The translations under genes and the position numbers were made by a program. DNA of 26,541 nt from JAWWPY01 sp036394075. Its GTDB lineage: Bacteria > Actinomycetota > Actinomycetes > Streptosporangiales > Streptosporangiaceae. The notes under the pieces are model-generated. The model searched no databases and was not told the origin of the DNA. It saw only the letters and a list, made by a program, of their open reading frames with translations. Positions 14,601 through 20,386 of the stretch are shown one piece after another; positions within the stretch are counted from its first letter, which is position 1; each line of letters begins with the position of its first letter. The stretch lies in contig DASWFT010000734.1 of NCBI GenBank assembly GCA_036394075.1, positions 1 through 26,541 on the forward strand, written 5' to 3'.

Positions 14601-16617
14601 TGACCACAAGAAGATGGGGATCACCGCCCGCGGCGCCTGGGAGTCGGTCACGTTCCATTTCGCCACCCTGGGCCTGGACGTGGCGCAGGCCGACTTCACG
14701 GTGGCCGGGATCGGTGACATGTCCGGGGACGTGTTCGGCAACGGGATGCTCCTGTCGCGGCACATCAAGCTGGTCGCCGCCTTCGACCACCGGCACATCT
14801 TCATCGACCCGGACCCCGATCCCGGGCTGAGCTTCGCGGAGCGGGAGCGGATGTTCGGCCTGGCCCGCTCCTCCTGGGCCGACTACAACCCGTCGCTGAT
14901 CTCGGCGGGCGGCGGGGTGTGGCCACGGACCGCCAAGTCCGTCCGGGTGTCCCCGCAGGCCCAGGCGGCCCTGGGGCTGGACGCCGACGTGCTTGCGCTG
15001 TCGCCGGACCAGCTGATCTCCGCGATCCTCGCGGCGCCGGTGGACCTGCTCTGGAACGGCGGCGTCGGCACGTACGTGAAGGCGGCCGCCCAGTCGAACG
15101 CGGACGTGGGGGACCGGGCCAACGACGCAGTCCGCGTCGATGCCTCCCAGGTGCGCGCCCGGGTGATCGCCGAGGGCGGGAACCTGGGCGTCACGCAGGC
15201 GGGCCGGATCGAGTACGCGCTGGCCGGTGGCATGATCAACACCGACTTCATCGACAATTCGGCGGGCGTGGACACCTCCGACCACGAGGTGAACATCAAG
15301 ATCTTGCTGGCGGACAGCGTCAACCGCGGCGACCTGACCCGCGCCGACCGCAACCGACTGCTGCACGAGATGACCGGCGAGGTGGGCACCCTGGTGCTGC
15401 GGCACAACTACCACCAGAACCGGGCCATCGCCGCGACCCGCGCCCAGGCGCCGGAGATGCTTCACGTGCACGCCCGTTACCTGCGCAAACTCGAAAGGGA
15501 CGGGCGGGTGCGGCGGCGCCTGGAGGTGCTGCCCGGGGACAAGGAGATCGCCGAGCGCCGGTCGGCGGGGATGGGCCTGACCGCGCCCGAGTTCGCCGTG
15601 CTGCTCGCCCAGGCCAAGATCGCCGCCGTGCAGGAGATGCTCGGCTCCGTCCTGCCCGACGACCCCTACCTGCGCGCGGAGCTGTCCGGCTACTTCCCCG
15701 TGCCACTGCGGGATCGGTTCGTCGGCCAGATGAACTCCCACCGGTTGCACCGCGAGATCATCACCACGACGGTGGTCAACGACATGGTGGACCGGTCGGG
15801 AATCACCTTCCTGTTCCGGCTGAACGAGGAGACCGGGGCGTCTGTCCCCGACATCAGCCGGGCCTGGCTGGTGGCCCGCGAGGTCTTCGACCTGCCGGCG
15901 TTCTGGGCCCAGGTGGAGGCGCTCGACGGCCAGGTAGAGGTGGCCGCCCAGATCGCCCTGATGCTGGAGGCGCGCAAGCTCGCCGAACGGGCCACCAGGT
16001 GGTTGCTTGACAGCCGCCGGCCGCCGTTCGATATCCAGGCGACGATTGATTTCTTCGCCGGCGGCGTGCGCACGGTCACCTCGGGCCTGCCCAAGATGCT
16101 CACCGGCCGGGACGCCGCCGGGTTCACGGACCGGCTGCAGTCGTTCGCCGCGCGCGGGGTGCCACCCGACCTCGCCGAGCAGGTGGCGGCGATGGTCCCG
16201 GCCTACTCGGCCTTCGACATAGTGGAGATCGCCGCGGCCACCGGCCGCAGCGTGGAGGAGGCCGCGGAGGCCTACTTCGACCTGGCCGACCGGCTGCAGA
16301 TCACGCGGCTGCGCGACCGGATCACCGCGCTGTCACGCGAAGACCGGTGGAACACCATGGCCCGCGCCGCGCTCCGCGACGACGTGTACGGGGCGCACGC
16401 CGCGATCACCCGTGACGTGCTCCAGGTGACCGGCCCGGGCAGCCCGGAGGAACGCCTCGCTGTGTGGGCGCAGCGCAACGACTCGGCCGTCCGCCGCGCC
16501 GCCCAGACCCTCACCGAGATCTGGGAGAGCGACAGGTTCACCGTGGCCACCCTGTCGGTGGCGGTGCGGGCGATCCGCATCCTGGTCGCCGCGATCACGC
16601 TCCCGGACCACGCATGA
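11656..16617 (+). CDS. gdh: NAD-specific glutamate dehydrogenase, large (about 180 kDa) type
   Basis: This 1653-residue enzyme oxidatively deaminates glutamate to 2-oxoglutarate and ammonia with NAD+. Its length matches the large GDH class first described from Streptomyces clavuligerus. The long N-terminal regulatory region includes VDIVTDDMPFLVDSVTMAL and HFTFLGYREYDL. The catalytic core shows RGGLRWSDRSEDFRTE, KNSVIVPSGAKGGFVCK with the substrate-binding lysines, GYDHKKMGITARGAWESV, the nucleotide-binding region and AEGGNLGVTQAGRIEYA. ATG 11656 has AGGGGAG 8 bases before it; the frame is open upstream to 11341, but that part overlaps kynA and is not family-like. An 18-base tandem repeat near the start encodes EAAGRAETAGQAETAGQ. 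The close spacing with kynA and aacS suggests one catabolic transcript. Confidence 0.95.
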   Translation: MSDRAEDAKEALLAEAAGRAETAGQAETAGQAEARVGDLLGYLQAYYRHVPVEDLAAAGPARVRAVAIEHARLAADRPQGRALVQVRPVAAGAAFAAGRAVVDIVTDDMPFLVDSVTMALARHDLDSDLVVHPQLLVRRDVAGALREVAGPLSDPATSDGRDSHDKITESWTHIEIATRPGGLRAAQLEADLRSVLHDVRVAVEDYSRMQAMAVRLADRLAAEEGPRVPAETQALLRWLADNHFTFLGYREYDLVGGPDGMSLLAVPGTGLGILRDDRHSSNSFAALPAGVRARALEPQRLILTKANSRSTVHRASYLDYVAVKRVDKTGEVRGEYRFLGLYTHAAYHESITRVPVLRRKLASVLEAAGLTPDSHDGQDLTEILEGYPREELFQISAEELTPIAVGVLDLRQRRQTRLFLRKDYYGRYMSCMVYLPRDRYTTPIRLRIQEILRAAFDGVSVDYAATVTESALARLHVVVRIERGRSLPEVDAARLERKLAATVRSWDDDLAEEAARTLDERQARALLEICRDSIPETYKADVPAQYALTDLTRVLSLLESDRSVAFDLWKAEGYTGGRPVPEDPADAPRGGTPGVWRLTIYRTGSPITLTEVLPRLQHMGVDVVDEHPYEFSGECLPEPFWIYDFGLRRTGGSVANPGPVKVAFQDALTALWRGAIEDDGFNALVLDAQLTWRQVVVVRAYAKYLRQAGTRFSQDYIERVLRSNTTVTRLLVRLFESRFDPAHQSGEAERSEAIAEEIQGELDDVAILDHDRVLRAYLALILATLRTNYFRATPEDADGGAPGDVPYFVVKLDAAKVPDLPAPRPRFELFVYSPRLEAVHLRFAAVARGGLRWSDRSEDFRTEILGLAKAQEVKNSVIVPSGAKGGFVCKCLPDPADREAHQAEVLACYRTFIRAMLDVTDNLQAGRIVPPADVVRHDGDDPYLVVAADKGTATFSDTANEISENYGFWLGDAFASGGSEGYDHKKMGITARGAWESVTFHFATLGLDVAQADFTVAGIGDMSGDVFGNGMLLSRHIKLVAAFDHRHIFIDPDPDPGLSFAERERMFGLARSSWADYNPSLISAGGGVWPRTAKSVRVSPQAQAALGLDADVLALSPDQLISAILAAPVDLLWNGGVGTYVKAAAQSNADVGDRANDAVRVDASQVRARVIAEGGNLGVTQAGRIEYALAGGMINTDFIDNSAGVDTSDHEVNIKILLADSVNRGDLTRADRNRLLHEMTGEVGTLVLRHNYHQNRAIAATRAQAPEMLHVHARYLRKLERDGRVRRRLEVLPGDKEIAERRSAGMGLTAPEFAVLLAQAKIAAVQEMLGSVLPDDPYLRAELSGYFPVPLRDRFVGQMNSHRLHREIITTTVVNDMVDRSGITFLFRLNEETGASVPDISRAWLVAREVFDLPAFWAQVEALDGQVEVAAQIALMLEARKLAERATRWLLDSRRPPFDIQATIDFFAGGVRTVTSGLPKMLTGRDAAGFTDRLQSFAARGVPPDLAEQVAAMVPAYSAFDIVEIAAATGRSVEEAAEAYFDLADRLQITRLRDRITALSREDRWNTMARAALRDDVYGAHAAITRDVLQVTGPGSPEERLAVWAQRNDSAVRRAAQTLTEIWESDRFTVATLSVAVRAIRILVAAITLPDHA
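11704..11757 (+). repeat. gdh: Three 18-base tandem repeats near the 5' end of gdh
   Basis: Units at 11704-11721, 11722-11739 and 11740-11757 follow GCCGGGCAGGCCGAGACA; the third is diverged. They encode repeats of AGQAET ahead of the first conserved region, and a change in copy number would keep the frame. Confidence 0.8.
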
Positions 16618-16675
16618 TGCGCGGCGAACCCGCCATGGTCATTGTGAATGGCTCCCCTCGCGTAGGCTTTCCGCC

Positions 16676-17788
16676 ATGACAGGTACCGACCCTACGGGTG
16701 AAATCTCGGAACTGTCGTCGACTCTGGCGAGCGTGGAAGCGGTCCTCGACCCGGAGGCCATGCGGCGCGAGGCGGATAATCTGCGGGAGCGGGCGGGCGA
16801 TCCGGGGCTCTGGGACGACCCGGAGAAGGCACAGGCGGTGACCCGCCGGCTGTCCTACCTAGAAGGGGAACTGGCCCGCCTGGAAGGACTGCGCCAGCGC
16901 CTCGACGACACCCGGGTCATGTTCGAGTTGGCCGCGAGCGAGAACGACGAGCCGACCCGCGAGGAGGCCGTCCGCGACCTGGCCAAGTTGCGCCGAGAGA
17001 TCGACCAGCTCGAGATCCGCACCCTGCTGTCCGGCGAGTACGACGCCCGTGAGGCGCTGATCACCATCAATGCGCAGGCGGGGGGCGCCGACGCGGCCGA
17101 CTGGGCCGAGGGCCTGCGGCGCATCTACCTGCGCTGGGCCGAGCGGCACGGATACGGCACCGAGATCTACGACACCTCCTACGCCGAGGAGGCGGGCATC
17201 AAGTCCACCACCTTCGCGGTCAAGGCCCCGTACGCCTACGGCACGCTGCGCGGCGAGCATGGCACGCACCGCATGGTCCGCATCTCCAAGTACGACAACC
17301 AGGGCCGCAGGCAGACCTCGTTCGCCGGGGTGGACGTCATCCCCGTGGTGGAGCGGGCCGACCACATAGAGATCCCCGACGACGACATCCGGGTGGACGT
17401 CTACCGGTCCAGTGGCCCAGGCGGGCAGGGCGTGAACACGACCGACTCGGCGGTGCGGATCACCCACCTGCCGACCGGGATCGTCGTCTCCTGCCAGAAC
17501 GAGCGCAGCCAGATCCAGAACAAGGCCAGCGCCATGGCGGTGCTCCAGGCCAAACTGCTGGAGCGCAAGCGCGCGGAGCAGGCGGCCAAGATGGCGGAGC
17601 TGCGCGGGGACGGGGCGGGCAGCTGGGGAACGCAGATCCGCAACTACGTCCTGCACCCGTACCAGAACGTCAAGGACCTGCGCACCGGCCACGAGACCGG
17701 GAACACCGCGGCCGTGATGGATGGCGAGATCGACGATTTCATTGAGGCCGAGATCCGGTGGCTGCGCAAGCAGCCCGATGGCAGGTAG
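16676..17788 (+). CDS. prfB: Peptide chain release factor 2 with SKY in place of SPF
   Basis: This 370-residue class I release factor ends translation at UGA and UAA. The order is the usual one: N-terminal helical domain (LASVEAVLDPEAMRREADNL, LWDDPEKAQ), LLSGEYDAREALITINAQAGGADAADWAE, the codon-recognition domain, the peptidyl-tRNA hydrolysis motif GGQ (residues 249-251 in SSGPGGQGVNTTDSAV), and the C-terminal HPYQNVKDLRT. The tripeptide anticodon, normally Ser-Pro-Phe, reads Ser204-Lys205-Tyr206 (VRISKYDNQGRRQTSFAGV). No programmed frameshift site is present: the frame is open from ATG 16676, as expected for actinobacteria. The start agrees with related actinobacterial RF2 proteins, which begin about 20 residues before VEAVLD. 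The ribosome-binding site is weak. The prfB-ftsE-ftsX-smpB order is a conserved actinobacterial arrangement. Confidence 0.95.
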   Translation: MTGTDPTGEISELSSTLASVEAVLDPEAMRREADNLRERAGDPGLWDDPEKAQAVTRRLSYLEGELARLEGLRQRLDDTRVMFELAASENDEPTREEAVRDLAKLRREIDQLEIRTLLSGEYDAREALITINAQAGGADAADWAEGLRRIYLRWAERHGYGTEIYDTSYAEEAGIKSTTFAVKAPYAYGTLRGEHGTHRMVRISKYDNQGRRQTSFAGVDVIPVVERADHIEIPDDDIRVDVYRSSGPGGQGVNTTDSAVRITHLPTGIVVSCQNERSQIQNKASAMAVLQAKLLERKRAEQAAKMAELRGDGAGSWGTQIRNYVLHPYQNVKDLRTGHETGNTAAVMDGEIDDFIEAEIRWLRKQPDGR

Positions 17789-17792
17789 TGCT

Positions 17793-17841
17793 CTGACCCG
17801 CTGGTGCGCTGACCCGCTGGTCCCGGCCAGCGCGGGGTCAG
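17793..17841. terminator. Bidirectional terminator with a duplicated left arm between prfB and the zinc-ribbon gene
   Basis: CTGACCCGCTGGT occurs twice (17793-17805 and 17809-17821). The second copy pairs with CCAGC (17827-17831) and GGGTCAG (17835-17841) around the loop TCCCGG, with a small bulge. The right arm includes the stop codon of the minus-strand gene (17838-17840). Either left copy could pair with the single right arm, so two alternative hairpins are possible. Position between convergent genes supports a shared terminator. Confidence 0.6.
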
Positions 17842-18020
17842 TGGGCTAGCTGCAGCGCGAGGGTAATCAGGAGCAGGGTGAGGATCGCGGCGGCTACGAC
17901 CGGCAGGCTCAGGCCGGGGGAGCGGTGGTGCAGATGCGCCCGCGACGCCTGGCAGGCCGTGCAGCGCCCCTCGACCACCGGTCCAGCGCACTGCGCGCAG
18001 ATAAGGTGTTCGCAGCTCAT
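17838..18020 (-). CDS. Small zinc-ribbon membrane protein
   Basis: This 60-residue protein reads MSCEHLICAQCAGPVVEGRCTACQASRAH and then a single membrane segment (about residues 39-57, LPVVAAAILTLLLITLALQ). The CxxC...CxxC pairs (Cys8/Cys11 and Cys20/Cys23) look like a compact zinc ribbon facing the cytoplasm, with the C terminus in or across the membrane. The ATG is supported by a strong ribosome-binding site, GGAAGGGA, 5 bases upstream on the minus strand. It is divergent from ftsE (180 bases between starts) and convergent with prfB. I recognise the general type (tiny Cys-rich tail-anchored proteins) but no named family, and no function can be given. Its size, clean start and motif argue against a chance frame. 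Confidence 0.7.
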   Translation of the reverse strand: MSCEHLICAQCAGPVVEGRCTACQASRAHLHHRSPGLSLPVVAAAILTLLLITLALQLAH

Positions 18021-18199
18021 GTCGGTCCCTTCCAGCCGGCGCCTGACCGGTCACTTCGGCGGTGTTGGACGTTCCAGGCCAGTTTCCCCCCTAGACTGTC
18101 CCCTGGCCAAACCGGACAGCCCGAGCGCGCCGGGAAGGTCGGGAAGGCGGCCGGTTCGGTGGCCGCACGGCCGGAGGTTGTGAGCGTTGTGATGGGCCT

Positions 18200-18889
18200 G
18201 TGATCCACTTCGATAACGTCACCAAGATGTACCCGAACCAGAGTCGCCCGGCTCTGGAGAACGTCAACATCGACGTCGAGAAGGGTGAGTTCGTCTTCCT
18301 GGTCGGGCCGTCAGGTTCGGGCAAGTCGACGTTCCTCAGGCTTGTGCTGAAGGAGGAGAGGCCGACCGACGGCCGGATCCACGTAGCCGGCAAGGACCTG
18401 GCCAGGCTCACCAGCTGGAAGGTTCCGTATATGCGCCGCAGGATCGGCTGCGTGTTCCAGGACTTCCGGCTGCTTCCGAACAAGAACGTGTACCAGAACG
18501 TCGCCTTCGCCCTCCAGGTCATCGGGAAGCCGCGGCGCTTCATCCGCAAGGTCGTCCCCGAGGTGGTAGATCTTGTCGGCCTGGAGGGCAAGCACGACAG
18601 GATGCCCGACGAGCTGTCCGGTGGCGAGCAGCAGCGGGTAGCGATGGCCCGGGCGTTCGTGAACCGGCCGATGATCCTGCTCGCGGACGAGCCCACCGGG
18701 AACATCGACCCAGCCACGTCGATCGGGATCATGAAGGTTCTCGACCGCATCAACAGGACGGGGACCACGGTCGTCATGGCCACCCATGACGCGGCGATCG
18801 TGGACTCGATGCGCAAGCGCGTCATCGAGCTCGAACACGGCAAAGTCGTGCGCGACCAGACGCGCGGAGTGTACGGCCAGGCGTACTGA
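18200..18889 (+). CDS. ftsE: Cell division ATP-binding protein FtsE
   Basis: This is the 229-residue ATPase subunit of the FtsEX complex, which at the septum drives conformational change in FtsX and activates peptidoglycan hydrolases. All ABC motifs are present: Walker A GPSGSGKS (about residues 36-43), Q-loop FQDFRLLPNK, signature LSGGEQQRVAMARAFVNRP, Walker B ILLADEP, and the switch His in ATHD. The C-terminal RDQTRGVYG is typical of actinobacterial FtsE. GTG 18200 is the only in-frame start that preserves MIHFDNVTKMYP. A GGAGG at 18173-18177 is too far away for it but suits a mini-ORF (GTG 18189 to TGA 18203) that overlaps the ftsE start by 4 bases, so translation may be coupled. A TAGACT -10-like hexamer lies at 18092-18097. 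Confidence 0.95.
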   Translation: MIHFDNVTKMYPNQSRPALENVNIDVEKGEFVFLVGPSGSGKSTFLRLVLKEERPTDGRIHVAGKDLARLTSWKVPYMRRRIGCVFQDFRLLPNKNVYQNVAFALQVIGKPRRFIRKVVPEVVDLVGLEGKHDRMPDELSGGEQQRVAMARAFVNRPMILLADEPTGNIDPATSIGIMKVLDRINRTGTTVVMATHDAAIVDSMRKRVIELEHGKVVRDQTRGVYGQAY

Positions 18890-18893
18890 CCGG

Positions 18894-18920
18894 GCCAGCG
18901 GGCGGCCGCCGCCCGCTGGC
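18894..18920 (+). promoter_or_regulatory. Strong intercistronic hairpin between ftsE and ftsX
   Basis: GCCAGCGGGCGGC and GCCGCCCGCTGGC are exact reverse complements separated by one base (about an 11-bp GC stem after loop formation). It starts 5 bases after the ftsE stop and ends 50 bases before ftsX. In an operon whose partners must be made together it could act as an attenuator, RNA-processing or stability element. The structure is seen directly; the role is inferred. Confidence 0.55.
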
Positions 18921-18970
18921 GGGGGCTTGGACGGTACCCGATACCGAGGATTACCGAGGGATCAGCGACC

Positions 18971-19888
18971 ATGCGTGCACAGTTCGTCTTCACAGAGGTC
19001 TGGACCGGCCTGCGGCGCAACCTGACGATGACGGTTGCGCTCATCGTGGTCGTGGCGATCAGCCTCTCCCTCCTCGGCACCGGCCTGCTGTTCGTCAAGC
19101 AGGTCGATCAGACGAGGACCTACTGGCAGGGCCGGGTGCAGCTGTCCATCTACCTGTGCACCGCGACCAGCGTGAGCCCGCAGTGCCGGGCGAACGGCCC
19201 GGCCACTCCGGCGGAGAAACAGCAGATCCAAAACGACCTGAACACACTGAAATCGCAGGGCGTCGAGCAGGTCTTCTACGAGTCCCAGTCGCAGGCCTAC
19301 CAGCACTTCAGGCAGGAATTTTCGCAGGACAAGTCGTTCGCGAGCCTGGTCACCCAGGGCGAGATTCCCGACTCCTACCAGGTGAAGCTGCGCAACGCCC
19401 AGTCTGACTTCGGCGTGGTGGCCGGCACGGTCGAGGGCAGGCCCGGGGTCGACAACATCGTGAACGTCCAGTCGATCCTGTCCAACTTCTACAAGCTGCT
19501 CGACGGGGCGCGGAACGCAGTGATCGCCGTCGCGATCATCCTCGTCATCGCCGCGATCCTGCTGGTCGCGAACACCATCCGGCTGTCGGCGTTCAACCGG
19601 CGCCGGGAAACGAGCATCATGCGCCTGGTCGGCGCGTCGAACTTCTACGTCCAGCTGCCCTTCCTGGTGGAGGGCGTGATCGCCGGGATGTTCGGCTGGC
19701 TGATCGCGTCCGGCCTGCTCATCGCGGTGAAGACACTCGGCCTCGACACCTTGCAGCAATACTTCCCGTACAACGTCAAGCTCGGTCTCGCCGACCTGGT
19801 CGAGGTCATCGTGCTGGCCATGGTCATGGGAGTGCTGCTCTGCGGCGCCACGTCGTTCCTCACCCTCAGGCGTTACCTGCGCGCGTGA
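18971..19888 (+). CDS. ftsX: Cell division membrane protein FtsX
   Basis: This is the 305-residue membrane partner of FtsE. The topology fits the family: short cytoplasmic N terminus (MRAQFVFTEVWTGLRRN), TM1 at about residues 19-43, a large extracytoplasmic domain of about 130 residues that in mycobacteria contacts the RipC hydrolase, then TM2 (AVIAVAIILVIAAILLVANTI), a cytoplasmic loop with RRRETSIMRLVGAS, TM3 and TM4, ending SFLTLRRYLRA. The extracytoplasmic domain contains a Cys pair (CTATSVSPQC) that could form a disulfide. ATG 18971 is preceded by GAGGGA at 18956-18961. The stop overlaps the smpB start by 4 bases (GTGA), pointing to coupled translation. It is separated from ftsE by 81 bases carrying a strong hairpin. 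Confidence 0.95.
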   Translation: MRAQFVFTEVWTGLRRNLTMTVALIVVVAISLSLLGTGLLFVKQVDQTRTYWQGRVQLSIYLCTATSVSPQCRANGPATPAEKQQIQNDLNTLKSQGVEQVFYESQSQAYQHFRQEFSQDKSFASLVTQGEIPDSYQVKLRNAQSDFGVVAGTVEGRPGVDNIVNVQSILSNFYKLLDGARNAVIAVAIILVIAAILLVANTIRLSAFNRRRETSIMRLVGASNFYVQLPFLVEGVIAGMFGWLIASGLLIAVKTLGLDTLQQYFPYNVKLGLADLVEVIVLAMVMGVLLCGATSFLTLRRYLRA

Positions 19889-20373
19889 CGCCCGCGCACC
19901 GACCGACCGTGGCAAAAGGCCAGGAACGCACGATCATCGCCCGTAACCGGCGAGCCAGACACGATTACCACATCGAGGACGTCATCGAGGCGGGGCTCGT
20001 GCTCACCGGAACCGAGGTGAAATCACTGCGCGCGGGGCGGGCCTCCCTCACCGACGGGTTCGGCCAGATCACAGACGGCGAAATCTGGCTGCACGGCGTG
20101 CACATTCCCGAGTACACGCAGGGGACATGGACCAACCATGAGCCCCGCCGCGTGCGCAAGCTGCTGCTGCACCGCAAGGAAATCGACCGGCTGGCGAGCA
20201 AGACAGCGGAGCGTGGCCTGACATTGGTGCCGTTGGCGCTGTACTTTAAGGACGGCAAGGTCAAGGTCGAAATGGCCCTGGCCCGGGGCAAGCGGACCTA
20301 TGACAAGCGCCATGATCTGGCGCAGCGGGACGCCGCCCGGGAGGTGGAACGTGCCTTCAGGCGGCGGGGGTAG
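19885..20373 (+). CDS. smpB: SsrA-binding protein SmpB
   Basis: This 162-residue partner of tmRNA is needed for trans-translation: it binds the tRNA-like domain of SsrA and delivers it to stalled ribosomes. Recognisable features are IIARNRRARHDYHIEDVIEAGLVLTGTEVKSLRAGRASL, DGEIWLHGVHIPEY, the RKLLLHRKEIDRL helix, TLVPLALYFKDGKVKVEMALARGKRTYDKR and the basic C-terminal tail REVERAFRRR that reaches into the decoding site. GTG 19885 overlaps the ftsX stop by 4 bases. The N terminus has about 12 residues before the conserved core. The ssrA gene lies 2.5 kb downstream on the same strand, separated by one PBP-like gene and a hairpin array. Confidence 0.95.
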   Translation: MTPAHRPTVAKGQERTIIARNRRARHDYHIEDVIEAGLVLTGTEVKSLRAGRASLTDGFGQITDGEIWLHGVHIPEYTQGTWTNHEPRRVRKLLLHRKEIDRLASKTAERGLTLVPLALYFKDGKVKVEMALARGKRTYDKRHDLAQRDAAREVERAFRRRG

Positions 20374-20386
20374 CGGGAGGCGGGCC

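Noticed and set aside
12541..15750. Very long minus-strand open frame (about 1069 codons)
   Set aside because: Antisense to the clearly identified glutamate dehydrogenase; long shadow frames are expected from GC-rich third codon positions, and the translation matches no family.
16676..16780. Search for a programmed +1 frameshift site in prfB
   Set aside because: The prfB frame is open throughout, with no in-frame TGA after a CTT-like codon, so no autoregulatory frameshift is present.
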